This document shows, piece by piece, positions 10,301-20,013 of a stretch of DNA of 64,000 bases. The position numbers and the translations under genes are program-made. Location: positions 24,874 to 88,873 of the forward strand of contig JAUSBJ010000039.1 of the NCBI GenBank assembly GCA_030652035.1, given 5' to 3'. The DNA comes from Sulfurimicrobium sp. GTDB taxonomy: Bacteria; Pseudomonadota; Gammaproteobacteria; Burkholderiales; Sulfuricellaceae. The notes under the pieces were generated by a model. The model saw only the letters and a list, made by a program, of their open reading frames with translations, had not been told where the DNA came from and ran no database searches. The first letter of the stretch is position 1. The number at the start of each line of letters is the position of its first letter.

Positions 10301-10634
10301 CCTGCGCACCGGCCTGCCGCGCCAGATGATTGAAATCCACGAGGCCATGCGCCTGCTGGTGGTGGTGGAGCAGACCATCGACATCGTCACCGCCATCTAC
10401 CAGCGCCAGCCGCCGCTTCAGGAATTGATCGGCAAGGGCTGGCTGATCGTTGCGGCCAAAGACCCGGACAGCCCCGCCATCCAGTTGTTCGACCCGGCAC
10501 GAGGCTGGCTGCCATGGCAGGGCGGGGAAACCACCCTGCCCAAAGTCGGCTGCTCGGCAGACTGGTTTGCCGGCAAGCGGGAACCCCTGACCCCTGCCCT
10601 CCTGGTAAAGGCATCTCAGGAGGCAACGTCATGA
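7344..10634 (+). CDS. dabA: DabA-type DUF2309 inorganic-carbon pump subunit
   Basis: DabA is the cytoplasmic beta-carbonic-anhydrase-like subunit of DAB complexes, which are thought to couple CO2 hydration to an ion gradient through a PF00361 partner. The four zinc-site residues known from Halothiobacillus DabA are matched by C567 and D569 in the motif CMDD, H758 in GHGS and C773 in DCGACSG. The C-x-D and 15-residue H-to-C spacings agree. A further cysteine, C776, follows. At 1096 residues it is longer than the roughly 800-residue DabA proteins studied, in the large DUF2309 class. ATG at 7344 lies five bases after the upstream stop and gives the natural N-terminus MNHAQ. The stop overlaps the next start by four bases. 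Confidence 0.9.
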   Translation: MNHAQPSTDMRSRLRELAQHFEHILPAQASIRDFVHHNTLHGYQHLHFPEALETARRLTGAEAYLPEDLFREYYKMGRIDHEDLEAVLATIDGLALEEALLETPQRTLLRKEVLLISLISPFKRLSRSQLKWQVEEMKALERFQDDVGAETRSRFLDASAMEDPDKALGQLWEACLETLGLEHELRHPEELLDPSPEHVAALAARITMETGQADNTPLSTRLIRKDAVLLLESLLDRVGKDWTLRGLLLSLTGEDLLEEMRPLLVRHLSSHLDQGLAPWHNPERSQGFYAAWRASAAGDLNWPLRDLPEWTLFAERLPTDPVDLIIQELRLYGLEESRWESYLEHLALELPGWAGMTLWRQTHPNYAGQTTPVDILDFLAVRLALERLYAQRLCRRHWRIEASLSGLRWHFRHLPAELVVRHALYEGRLPEYLVSFAEELTREAPNRKENIQDEGWQTMAQLLWTWQQTPAADRRAGASVSGSAWPLFRLSQHLALSAADIRALGRAGVEQLLSVLTLLDTSQRGHLWLQAYERHYREQIFAALAANHGRGAWDKRDDTPQAQLVFCMDDREEGMRRHLEEINPRLETLGAAAHFSVFINWLGLDDDEITVLCPVVARPSHETREIPRPGKEKSFAAHRRRHLLRQSLKERLHQGSRRGILSAAALTAAAAPAAALVLLGKLIAPGRVGRAGSALARAFDKTVPTSIEFVAPADSPSASPDAPRLGFTDIEQADRVQAFLRNIGLTYGFAPLVVIVGHGSNSQNNPHLSAYDCGACSGRHSGPNARTFADMANRAEVRAILAERGLSIPDETWFLGCEHNTCDDSITWYDLEDLPPHLEQAIADLDADLAATSRAHAQERCRRLASAPLGISKEGALRHVIGRRHDFSQARPELGHATNACAFIGRRSLSRGAFFDRRAFLISYDPTQDPEGQVLEGLLLANGPVGAGISLEYYFSTVNNEHYGCGTKVVHNVAGLLGVMEGTSSDLRTGLPRQMIEIHEAMRLLVVVEQTIDIVTAIYQRQPPLQELIGKGWLIVAAKDPDSPAIQLFDPARGWLPWQGGETTLPKVGCSADWFAGKREPLTPALLVKASQEATS

Positions 10635-12184
10635 ACCCCATCACTGGCCTGCTGCTTCAGGGAGTCTGGCTGATTCCCGCCCTGCCGCTGCTGGCTGCCT
10701 TGCTGGTCGCCATGCGCATGCTGCGCGGCAAGGACCAGGGCGACGAGGCAGAACCTGCGACGGCTCGACTGGTGCTGGGGGCCACGGCACTTTCCCTGCT
10801 ACTGCTCCTCGGCCTGGATGCAGCCGCCCTCGCCCACGGCACGCCCGGTACATTGTCGTTCGGAACCTGGCTCTCCAGTGGCAAGATTGACGTTCAGTTC
10901 AGCTTCCTGCTCGACGGCTTATCCATGCCACTCTCCACCCTGGTGGCTTTCGTCGCCCTGCTGACGCAGCGTTTTGCCGTCAACTACCTGCACCGCGAAG
11001 CCGGTTTCCACCGCTTCTTTTTCGGCCTCTCCCTGTTCACCGCCGGCATGCTGCTGATCATGCTGGCGGGCAATGCGGTACTGTTGTTCGCCGGCTGGGA
11101 GATGGCAGGCATCAGTTCCTGGCTTCTCATCGGCTACGCCTATGAGCGCCCGACCGCCACCGGCAATGCCCTGCGCGCCTTCGTCACCAACCGCATCGGC
11201 GACACCGGCCTGGTGCTGGCCATCGCCCTGGCCTTCCTCTGGATCGGCTCGGCGGAATGGTCGGCCATCCTGGCTAAGGGCCGGCTCGGCACCCTGTCCG
11301 CCGGCTTGCTCGCCATGGGTTTCGTGGCGGCCGCCCTGGTCAAGTCGGCCCAGGTGCCCTTCTCTCCCTGGATTGCCCGGGCCCTGGAAGGGCCCACGCC
11401 ATCCTCGGCGATTTTCTATGGTGCGCTCATGGTCCACGCCGGCGTCTACCTGCTGCTGCGCCTGGAGCCCCTGCTCCTTCAGGCCCCTGCGCTGATGTCC
11501 CTGATCGCCGTGCTCGGTCTGCTCACCGCCCTCTACGGCTATTTCTCGGGACTCACCCAGGCCGACGTGAAAAGCACCCTGATGTTCGCCACCACCACCC
11601 AGGTGGGCCTGATGTTCCTCGCCTGCGGCCTGGGCTGGTTCACCCTCGCGGCATGGCACCTGGGGCTGCATGCGATGTGGCGCGCCTACCAGTTCCTTGC
11701 CTCCCCTTCCTACATGCACCAGGTTTCCGCCCCGGCCAGGCCCGCCCCGGCCTGGCTGCGCAACCGGCAGGGCCTCTACACCGCAGCGCTCCAGCGCTTC
11801 TGGCTTGAAGCCCTGGGCGACTGGCTGCTGCAGCGCCCCACCCAGGCCATGGCGCGGGACGTGCGCAACCTCGACGATCACGTGGTCAGCCGCATGGTGG
11901 GGCTGCCGGAACAGGCCCGGGTCAATGCTTTTTTGCTGGTCAGCGGCGAAGAGATGAGCAAGGACAAGGTGATGAGCGGCAGCGGCCTGGCCGGCGCCTT
12001 GCTGGAATGGCTGGCCAATCACCTCCAGCGCTTCGAATCCCGCCTCCTGTTCCAGGGCCGGGAAGGAAGGCTGAGAAACACGCTGGGCAGAATCGGCAGC
12101 CTGCTCCTTGCCGCCGAGATACTGCTCGGACGGCCCCGCTACCTGCTGCTCCTGATCATGGCCACCCTGGTAGTGGTTTTATAA
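10631..12184 (+). CDS. dabB: DabB / NuoL-like membrane subunit (PF00361)
   Basis: This 517-residue NuoL-like protein is the natural membrane partner of DabA. It has the helix-5 glutamate (E157 in GWEMAGIS) and the helix-7 lysine (K238 in ALVKSAQVPFSPW). Its C-terminus has further hydrophobic helices but no full NuoL lateral helix. ATG at 10631 overlaps the dabA stop (ATGA), and AGGAGG lies about seven bases upstream, so expression is tightly coupled. DAB pairs normally consist of only these two genes. Here they are flanked by three other antiporter-like subunits, which suggests a larger complex. It is named dabB from context and family; a direct functional assignment would need the protein pair. 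Confidence 0.85.
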   Translation: MNPITGLLLQGVWLIPALPLLAALLVAMRMLRGKDQGDEAEPATARLVLGATALSLLLLLGLDAAALAHGTPGTLSFGTWLSSGKIDVQFSFLLDGLSMPLSTLVAFVALLTQRFAVNYLHREAGFHRFFFGLSLFTAGMLLIMLAGNAVLLFAGWEMAGISSWLLIGYAYERPTATGNALRAFVTNRIGDTGLVLAIALAFLWIGSAEWSAILAKGRLGTLSAGLLAMGFVAAALVKSAQVPFSPWIARALEGPTPSSAIFYGALMVHAGVYLLLRLEPLLLQAPALMSLIAVLGLLTALYGYFSGLTQADVKSTLMFATTTQVGLMFLACGLGWFTLAAWHLGLHAMWRAYQFLASPSYMHQVSAPARPAPAWLRNRQGLYTAALQRFWLEALGDWLLQRPTQAMARDVRNLDDHVVSRMVGLPEQARVNAFLLVSGEEMSKDKVMSGSGLAGALLEWLANHLQRFESRLLFQGREGRLRNTLGRIGSLLLAAEILLGRPRYLLLLIMATLVVVL

Positions 12185-12195
12185 ATAGGCAACCC

Positions 12196-13707
12196 ATGAC
12201 AGAAATCCACTGGTCTTCCCAAATCGCCTTTCCCCTGCTCGCTACGCTACAGCTCCTGCCCCTGCTCGGCGCGGCCCTGCTGCTCTTTCTCGGCGAGCGG
12301 CGCGGCGCAGTCCCTCTGGGACGTGCCGTGGCGGTCGCCGAATTGCTGCTGGCGATGGTGCTGTTCCACCGCATCGATGCCACCGTGCCCACCTTCCAGT
12401 TCGCAGAACAGTTCGAGTTGCTGGAGCCTTTCGCCTACCACGCCGCAGCAGATGGCGTCACGGTGCTGTTCGTCCTGCTCGCAGCCCTGGTGACCTTTCT
12501 TCTCTCCGTTTACGGCATGGCACGCGGACTGGCGGAACCGTCCCGGCTGCTGGCTGTGATTCTGGCTGTGGAAGGGGTGATGATGTCGATGCTGGTCTCC
12601 CTCAACCTGCTCTGGTTCACCCTGGCATCCGCCATGGAAATCGCCCTCACCGGTTATCTGTTATGGCACTGGGCCACCTCGCCGGACAAGGATATGGCCC
12701 TGGCCCGCTTCTTACAGTTCCAGGGTACCGGCCTGCTGCTCCTGCTGGCGGGCACCATGCTCCTGGGCTGGTTCTACGCCGAGATGGCCAACGGCCAGTG
12801 GAGCTTCGATCTGGAAAACCTGCGCCAGGTGAAGATCGAGGGTTCCGTCGCCTCGGTGGTTTTCTTCCTGCTGTTTTACGGACTCGCCATCCGCACCCCC
12901 CTGTTCCCCCTCCACGGCTGGCTGCCCATCGTGGCGGAACATGGCAATGTGGCCATCGGCCCGGCTCTGCTGCTGGGGGTGAAGGTGGGCATTTATGGCA
13001 TGATCCGTTTCGTTTTCCCCATCGTGCCGGAGGCTGTCGCCCAGTGGCACGGCTATGCCGTCGCCTTCGCCGCCATGGGGGTGTTCTACGCCGCCTTCCT
13101 CGCTTTCCTGCAGACGGACTTGCGCCGCCTCATGGCTTTCGCCGTGGTGAGCCATTCCAGCCTGATTGCAATCGGCCTGTTCAGCCTCCATCCCGCCGGG
13201 TTCCAGGGAGCGACTTTGCTGGCGGTGAATTTCGGCCTGGCCATCACCGTCATGCTGTTCATGACCGGCTTCGTCTACCGCCGTACCCACACCACCCATC
13301 TGGCCCGGCTGGGGGGCCTGTTTGACCGCATCCCCTTCATCGCCGGGTCCTTCCTTATTGGCGGCCTGGCCATTGTCGGCATGCCAGGCACGCCGGGATT
13401 CGACGCCGCCCACCTGGTGCTGGAAGCCTCCATCGAACGGCTCGGCGCCCTGCTCACCGTAGCGGTGGCCCTGGGCAACGTGGTGGCGGCGGGTTTTCTG
13501 CTGTGGGCATTCCAGCGCGCCTTCCTGTCTCCCCGCCAGGAAGGCAGAGGTTCTACTGCCATCGAGCGCACCCAGCCCATGGAATATCTCATCGCCGGTG
13601 TCGCCATCACTGTCCTGCTGGCGGCCGGTTTCTACCTGGAGCCATGGATGAAACTGATCGATGCTTCCCTGCAAGCCCTGGCGGGGCGTTTCGGGCATCT
13701 GGGCTGA
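12196..13707 (+). CDS. NuoM/NuoN-like membrane subunit with Lys-to-Arg change
   Basis: This 503-residue polytopic protein is of the PF00361 proton-conducting family. The segment corresponding to the broken helix reads GLAIRTPLFPLHGWLP, so the usual lysine is R233. A glutamate is present at about the helix-5 position (E148). The change may alter or abolish ion translocation, making this possibly a structural subunit. It starts 11 bases after dabB and ends four bases before the next gene, clearly in the same operon. It is less similar to classical NuoM than its two neighbours; NuoN-like is an alternative label. Confidence 0.8.
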   Translation: MTEIHWSSQIAFPLLATLQLLPLLGAALLLFLGERRGAVPLGRAVAVAELLLAMVLFHRIDATVPTFQFAEQFELLEPFAYHAAADGVTVLFVLLAALVTFLLSVYGMARGLAEPSRLLAVILAVEGVMMSMLVSLNLLWFTLASAMEIALTGYLLWHWATSPDKDMALARFLQFQGTGLLLLLAGTMLLGWFYAEMANGQWSFDLENLRQVKIEGSVASVVFFLLFYGLAIRTPLFPLHGWLPIVAEHGNVAIGPALLLGVKVGIYGMIRFVFPIVPEAVAQWHGYAVAFAAMGVFYAAFLAFLQTDLRRLMAFAVVSHSSLIAIGLFSLHPAGFQGATLLAVNFGLAITVMLFMTGFVYRRTHTTHLARLGGLFDRIPFIAGSFLIGGLAIVGMPGTPGFDAAHLVLEASIERLGALLTVAVALGNVVAAGFLLWAFQRAFLSPRQEGRGSTAIERTQPMEYLIAGVAITVLLAAGFYLEPWMKLIDASLQALAGRFGHLG

Positions 13708-13711
13708 AGCG

Positions 13712-15190
13712 ATGAATTCCATGCCCCTGCTCTCCCTGCTGTTTCTAACCCTCCCCGCCGGCGCGGCACTGTCCTGGCTGCTGCCCCGCCCCGAGTGGGC
13801 CAAGCGCATCGCGCTGGCCGCTGCCCTGGTCGACCTGTGCATCGCCATCGCCGTGGTTGTTCGTTTTGACCCTTCAGAGAGCGGTTTTCAGCTGGTGGAA
13901 CAGGCGAACTGGATACCCACCCTCAACATCCAGTACCTGGTTGGGGTGGATGGAATTTCGGTGCTGTTCCTGCCCGCCACCGTCCTGCTCTTCATCGGTG
14001 TGATTCTCGCTTCCTGGAACAGTGTCACCATCCTGCCCCGGCTTTACTACAGCCTGCTCCTGCTGCTGGAAACAACTACCCTGGGGATTTTCTGCTCGCT
14101 CGACACCATGCTGTTCTTCCTGTTCTGGGAATTGTCGCTGGTGCCCCTGTATTTTCTCGTCAGCTTGTGGGGCATCGGCCCCAATCGCCGCTATGCCGCA
14201 GTCAAGTATATTCTGGTGATGCTGGCGGGCGGCATCCCGCTGCTGTTCGGTTTCGTGCTGCTGGCCTATAACCATGCGGCGCTGAGCGGCAGCCTGGCTT
14301 TCGACCTGCCCACCCTGCTCGCCACCCCGATGGGGGCCAAACTGGAAATCACCGTATTCCTGCTCCTGCTGCTGGGTTTTGCCGTCAAGACGCCGCTTTT
14401 CCCCCTTCATACCTGGCTCCCCCTCATGGCGATGGAAGGCCCGGCTGCCGTCACTGCCCTGCTGCTTGGCATCAAACTGGGTGCCTACGGCCTGATCCGC
14501 TTCGTCATTCCCCTGGCGCCTCATGCCGCGCACCAGATGCACTGGCTGCTGGTTGGACTCGGCACGATCGCGGTGCTGTATGGCGCGGTGGCGGCATTGG
14601 CACAGAGCAATCTGCGGCGCATGCTGGCCTATGCCAGCCTGTCTCATGTGGGTTTGGTGGTGCTGGGCTTGTCTTCCACCGACCTGCAGGGCCTTCAGGG
14701 CGCGGTCATGCAGCTGCTTAACTTCACTTTCGCCGCCGGTGGCGCCTTCCTCCTGGTCGGCGCCCTGCACCATCGCATCGGCTCCACCGATCTGTTAAAT
14801 TTGGGTGGAGGAGTCCGTTCCATGCCGCTGCTGGCCAGCTTTCTGCTGCTCTTCGGCCTGGCCGGCATGGGCATGCCGGGCACCAGCGGGTTCCCCGCGG
14901 AACTGCTGATCCTGCTCTCGGTATTGAGTAATCACATGGGCGCGGGCCTGGCCGCCCTGTTCGCCATGATTCTGGGTGCTGCCTACTTCCTCGGCCAGTA
15001 CCGCCGTGCCTTCTTTGGACCAGCCAAAAACCCGGTTGTGGCGGACGCCATGGACCTGCGTCCGCGCGAACTCGCCATCTGCGTACTGTACGCTGCAATC
15101 ATCCTGATCGTGGGTTTCTATCCCTCATTGGTTCTGGATGTCATCAAGCCAACAGGGGAAGCCTGGGTGGCACATCTGCAAAAGCATTAG
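13712..15190 (+). CDS. NuoM-like membrane subunit (PF00361), last gene of DAB-type operon
   Basis: This 492-residue antiporter-like subunit has both expected charged residues: E140 in FWELSLVPLYF and K226 in GFAVKTPLFPLHTWLP. It closely resembles complex I subunit M. The upstream neighbour stops four bases before its ATG at 13712. An in-frame ATG further upstream at 13661 lies in the previous gene and is not preferred. It is the last + strand gene of the inorganic-carbon locus and converges on era, whose stop is 52 bases away. No clear terminator was seen in the gap. Confidence 0.85.
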   Translation: MNSMPLLSLLFLTLPAGAALSWLLPRPEWAKRIALAAALVDLCIAIAVVVRFDPSESGFQLVEQANWIPTLNIQYLVGVDGISVLFLPATVLLFIGVILASWNSVTILPRLYYSLLLLLETTTLGIFCSLDTMLFFLFWELSLVPLYFLVSLWGIGPNRRYAAVKYILVMLAGGIPLLFGFVLLAYNHAALSGSLAFDLPTLLATPMGAKLEITVFLLLLLGFAVKTPLFPLHTWLPLMAMEGPAAVTALLLGIKLGAYGLIRFVIPLAPHAAHQMHWLLVGLGTIAVLYGAVAALAQSNLRRMLAYASLSHVGLVVLGLSSTDLQGLQGAVMQLLNFTFAAGGAFLLVGALHHRIGSTDLLNLGGGVRSMPLLASFLLLFGLAGMGMPGTSGFPAELLILLSVLSNHMGAGLAALFAMILGAAYFLGQYRRAFFGPAKNPVVADAMDLRPRELAICVLYAAIILIVGFYPSLVLDVIKPTGEAWVAHLQKH

Positions 15191-15242
15191 ACGCGACTGT
15201 CAGCAACAAACCGCCGTGGATCAGGCCGGCGAATAGCGCCGC

Positions 15243-16136
15243 TTACTCGTAGCCCAGGCTTTTCAGCGCTCGTTCGTCGTCACCCCAGCCGCCCTTGACC
15301 TTGACCCACACTTCCAGATAGACCTTGCCATCAAACAGCTTTTCCATGTCTTTCCGGGCCTGGGTGCCGATTTCCTTGAGCCGCTCGCCCTTGTTGCCGA
15401 TCAGGATCGGTTTCTGACCTTCCCGATCCACAATGATGGCGGCAAAAATACGGCGCAGATTGCCTACGGTTTCGAATTTCTCGATTTCGACGCTGACGGA
15501 ATAGGGGACTTCATCGCCGGACAGGCGGAACACTTTCTCGCGCAGGATTTCAGCCGCCAGGAAGCGCTCGCTGCGGTCGGTGATCTCGTCCTCGCCATAG
15601 ACCGGCGTTCCCTCCGGCAAATGCTGCCTGACTTCCAGCAACAATTCGTCCAGTTGCGAACCGCCCTTGCGGGCGCTGAGCGGGACAATCGCGGCAAACG
15701 GGAAGGCCTCCTTCATTTTTTCGATGAAGGGCAACAGCTTTTCCTTGTCCGCAACGCGGTCGATTTTGTTGAGCACCAGCAATACCGGTCGGCTACGCGG
15801 CAACAGTGCCAGCACTTTCTCGTCGCGCTCATCGAAACGCAAGGCTTCGATCACGAACAGGACCACATCCACATCCGACAATGCTTGCGTCACGGTGCGG
15901 TTCATCACCCGGTTCAACGCACTCTGATGCTGCGTCTGGAAGCCTGGCGTATCCACGAAGATAAACTGCGTATCCGGATCGGTGCGGATACCGGTAATGC
16001 GATGGCGCGTGGTCTGGGCCTTGCGCGAGGTGATACTGACTTTCTGGCCGATCAGGTGGTTGAGCAGTGTCGATTTGCCGACATTGGGACGTCCCACGAT
16101 GGCGATGTAGCCGACTTTCATGGCTGGATTACTCAT
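15243..16136 (-). CDS. era: GTPase Era
   Basis: Era is an essential GTPase that binds 16S rRNA and aids 30S subunit maturation. The 297-residue protein has the G1 loop GRPNVGKST near residue 14, G3 DTPG, G4 NKID and the C-terminal KH domain with IGNKG and the typical VWVKVKGGW ending. The ATG at 16136 overlaps the rnc stop by eight bases. A second in-frame ATG at 16121 (MKVGYI) is possible. It is last in the lepA-lepB-DUF4845-rnc-era series. The recO-pdxJ genes that usually follow in betaproteobacteria are absent here. Confidence 0.95.
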   Translation of the reverse strand: MSNPAMKVGYIAIVGRPNVGKSTLLNHLIGQKVSITSRKAQTTRHRITGIRTDPDTQFIFVDTPGFQTQHQSALNRVMNRTVTQALSDVDVVLFVIEALRFDERDEKVLALLPRSRPVLLVLNKIDRVADKEKLLPFIEKMKEAFPFAAIVPLSARKGGSQLDELLLEVRQHLPEGTPVYGEDEITDRSERFLAAEILREKVFRLSGDEVPYSVSVEIEKFETVGNLRRIFAAIIVDREGQKPILIGNKGERLKEIGTQARKDMEKLFDGKVYLEVWVKVKGGWGDDERALKSLGYE

Positions 16137-16803
16137 TGATGGCTGCCTTATAAGCTGCAATGGCCGCGTTCTGCTCGGCACTGCGGCGGCTGTGCCCGAT
16201 ACCCACGGTACGGATATCGAGATCGGGGATAATACATTCCACTTCGAACTCCTGGTCGTGCGCCTCGCCGCGAATGGCGACAACTTCGTACTGGGGCAGG
16301 GCGTGCTTGCGACTTTGCAGATGTTCCTGCAACTGGGTCTTGGGGTCTTTGGCAATTTTCTTGGGGTCAAGCGCTTGCAACAGCGGCTCGTACAGGGCAA
16401 GCACCATCGCCTCGGCGGTGATAAAGCCGTCGTCCAGATATGCCGCGCCTATGATGGCTTCCAAAGCATCTGCCAGAATCGAAGGACGGCGGAAACCGCC
16501 GCTTTTCAATTCCCCCTCGCCCAACATGAGGTGATCACCCAGCTTGAGCCGCCCGGCAATCTCCGCCAGCGTCTGCTCCTTCACCAGTGCTGCGCGCATG
16601 CGGCTCAGGTCGCCCTCCGGCAGTCGTGGGTAGAGTTGGTACAAACGAGCCGCTATGATGCAATTCAAAATACTGTCGCCAAGAAACTCCAGCCGCTCGT
16701 TATTGGGTGCGCCATAGCTGCGGTGCGTCAGCGCCTGCTGCAATAGCTCGGGCTGGGAAAAATCGCGCCCGAGCAGCCGACAAAGTGCCTGGCGCTTCAT
16801 CAA
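16129..16803 (-). CDS. rnc: Ribonuclease III
   Basis: Double-strand-specific endoribonuclease processing rRNA precursors and structured mRNAs. The 224-residue protein has the RNase III signature [10 protein letters not shown] near residue 35, the second catalytic acidic cluster [13 protein letters not shown] near 110-120, and a C-terminal double-stranded RNA-binding domain from about 150. The length is normal. Tandem ATG codons (MMK) leave the exact start uncertain by one residue. It lies 21 bases after DUF4845 and overlaps era. Confidence 0.95.
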   Translation of the reverse strand: MMKRQALCRLLGRDFSQPELLQQALTHRSYGAPNNERLEFLGDSILNCIIAARLYQLYPRLPEGDLSRMRAALVKEQTLAEIAGRLKLGDHLMLGEGELKSGGFRRPSILADALEAIIGAAYLDDGFITAEAMVLALYEPLLQALDPKKIAKDPKTQLQEHLQSRKHALPQYEVVAIRGEAHDQEFEVECIIPDLDIRTVGIGHSRRSAEQNAAIAAYKAAINE

Positions 16804-16824
16804 AGCCGGAAAACGCTCAAGAAT

Positions 16825-17211
16825 TTATTCACCTACCATCTTTGCGGCCTTGGTGCCCTGGGTAGTGGCCTGGAATGCGATCAAGGCACTCAGATTGCCT
16901 ACAATCGGCACGGTCACTGAATAGTTTGCCGCAACCACGAGTTGGCCTCGTTCTTTTGAAATTTCAAGATCTTTACCTGAGATCACATTTACATTATCGA
17001 CCACAGCACGCTTGTCGAATGATGCCCTGACCTGGGCAGTCGTCATTTCAGGCAAGCCGGAATCCTTGGCCATCACGCCTATAATCTTCTGCACCGACCA
17101 GAACTCAAGGTAGGGAGGGATCAGTTTCATCACCAGGATGGCTCCGAACACCACGATCATGCCGACAAACGTCACGCCTAAAAACGTCATCCCCTGCTGA
17201 TTTTTTTTCAT
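16825..17211 (-). CDS. DUF4845 membrane protein
   Basis: This 128-residue protein has one N-terminal transmembrane helix (about residues 9-30) and a soluble periplasmic part. It belongs to the DUF4845 family, which in beta- and gammaproteobacteria sits between lepB and rnc, as here. The N-terminus MKKNQQGMTFLGV resembles a class III pseudopilin leader, but the family's function is unknown. GGAGG lies just before the ATG. It is five to ten bases from lepB and part of the same operon. Confidence 0.8.
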   Translation of the reverse strand: MKKNQQGMTFLGVTFVGMIVVFGAILVMKLIPPYLEFWSVQKIIGVMAKDSGLPEMTTAQVRASFDKRAVVDNVNVISGKDLEISKERGQLVVAANYSVTVPIVGNLSALIAFQATTQGTKAAKMVGE

Positions 17212-17220
17212 CCCCGCCTC

Positions 17221-18027
17221 CTAGTTGATTGCCTGGCCAATACGCTTGAAGTCGCCAAAATTCCACCAGACCATGAATGCCTTGCCGACAATATTGCGGT
17301 CTGGAACAAAGCCCCAGTAACGGCTATCGTTGCTGTCGTCCCGATTATCGCCCATCATGAAATAATGCCCATCAGGCACGGTGCAACTGAACCCGTCCTC
17401 ATTGTAATCACAGTTGGTCCGTGACGGGAAGGGCTTGACATCCCCCAGACGCACGGGCGGCAAATCGGGTAGAACCAGCACTGCATGCTGGTGGCTGCCC
17501 AGTTGCTCGTAGGCGTGCATGGCCGTGACATAGTTGAGACCGCTCTTGACGTAGTTAAACTTCTCGCCGCGATCTTCCATCTTCATCGCCTGGCCATTGA
17601 TGAACAGGCGTTTTCCGCGATACACCACGCGGTCTCCAGGCAGGCCCACCACCCTCTTGATGTAATCCAGCGAGGTATCTTCAGGATAGCGGAAGACCAT
17701 CACGTCACCGCGTTGCGGCTGGTTAATATCAACGATCTTGGCGTTGACCACCGGCAGACGGATGCCGTAGGTATATTTATTGACCAGGATAAAGTCGCCC
17801 ACCAGCAAGGTCGGCAGCATCGAACCGGAGGGGATCTTGAACGGCTCCACCAGAAACGAGCGCAACATGAACACCACCAGAATGACCGGAAAAAAGCTCC
17901 TGGCGTATTCCACCAGCACCGGCTCCTTGGCTTCCTTGGCCCGGCGCGGCTTGCCCAGGTAGATGTCGAACAGCCAGATGGCACCGGTAACCAGCAGCGC
18001 GATCAGCATGATAAGTGCGAAATTCAT
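17221..18027 (-). CDS. lepB: Signal peptidase I
   Basis: Inner-membrane serine protease that cleaves Sec and Tat signal peptides. It has 268 residues, with one or two N-terminal transmembrane helices, the catalytic serine in PSGSMLPTLL near residue 68-72, and the catalytic lysine in the DYIKRVVGLPGD segment near 120-130. The box E motif GDNRDDSNDSRYWG lies near 228. The gene lies between lepA and DUF4845 on the same strand, the normal arrangement. Confidence 0.95.
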   Translation of the reverse strand: MNFALIMLIALLVTGAIWLFDIYLGKPRRAKEAKEPVLVEYARSFFPVILVVFMLRSFLVEPFKIPSGSMLPTLLVGDFILVNKYTYGIRLPVVNAKIVDINQPQRGDVMVFRYPEDTSLDYIKRVVGLPGDRVVYRGKRLFINGQAMKMEDRGEKFNYVKSGLNYVTAMHAYEQLGSHQHAVLVLPDLPPVRLGDVKPFPSRTNCDYNEDGFSCTVPDGHYFMMGDNRDDSNDSRYWGFVPDRNIVGKAFMVWWNFGDFKRIGQAIN

Positions 18028-18041
18028 TTGTTTCCTTGGTA

Positions 18042-18107
18042 ATGGGTAATGAGGAACGGGTGATGAGAGGGTTTGCCTTTACCCATCCCTCATCACCCAT
18101 TCCCCAT
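18042..18107. repeat. Imperfect inverted repeat between lepA and lepB
   Basis: The left part (about 18042-18071) and right part (18081-18107) form a long imperfect stem based on a GGGTGATGAG core, with a nine-base loop. It fills nearly the whole lepA-lepB gap. There is no T-run on the transcribed strand, so it looks like an extragenic palindrome or a message-processing element rather than a terminator. Confidence 0.6.
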
Positions 18108-18109
18108 GA

Positions 18110-19903
<1,794 letters not shown>

Positions 19904-19916
19904 GCTCGTATGCAAC

Positions 19917-19941
19917 AAAAAGGGCACGGTTGGTGCCCTTT
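19917..19941 (-). terminator. Rho-independent-like hairpin directly upstream of lepA
   Basis: On the minus strand a perfect 9-bp stem (arms 19933-19941 and 19919-19927, five-base loop) is followed by five T residues. It lies about 70 bases after the stop of the upstream gene and only about 14 bases before the lepA ATG. It fits an intrinsic terminator ending the pilus-related operon, or an attenuator of lepA. Confidence 0.7.
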
Positions 19942-20013
19942 ATCCGTTTTAAATTAAAGGCGAATTCTAACGGATTTTAGCTTCGCGCGCATTAGCATCG
20001 ACCGGGCTGCGGC

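Noticed and set aside
5885..15190. Calling the NuoM/L/N-like genes a respiratory complex I operon
   Set aside because: There are no genes for the peripheral arm or for NuoA, H, J or K, and DabA is embedded between them.
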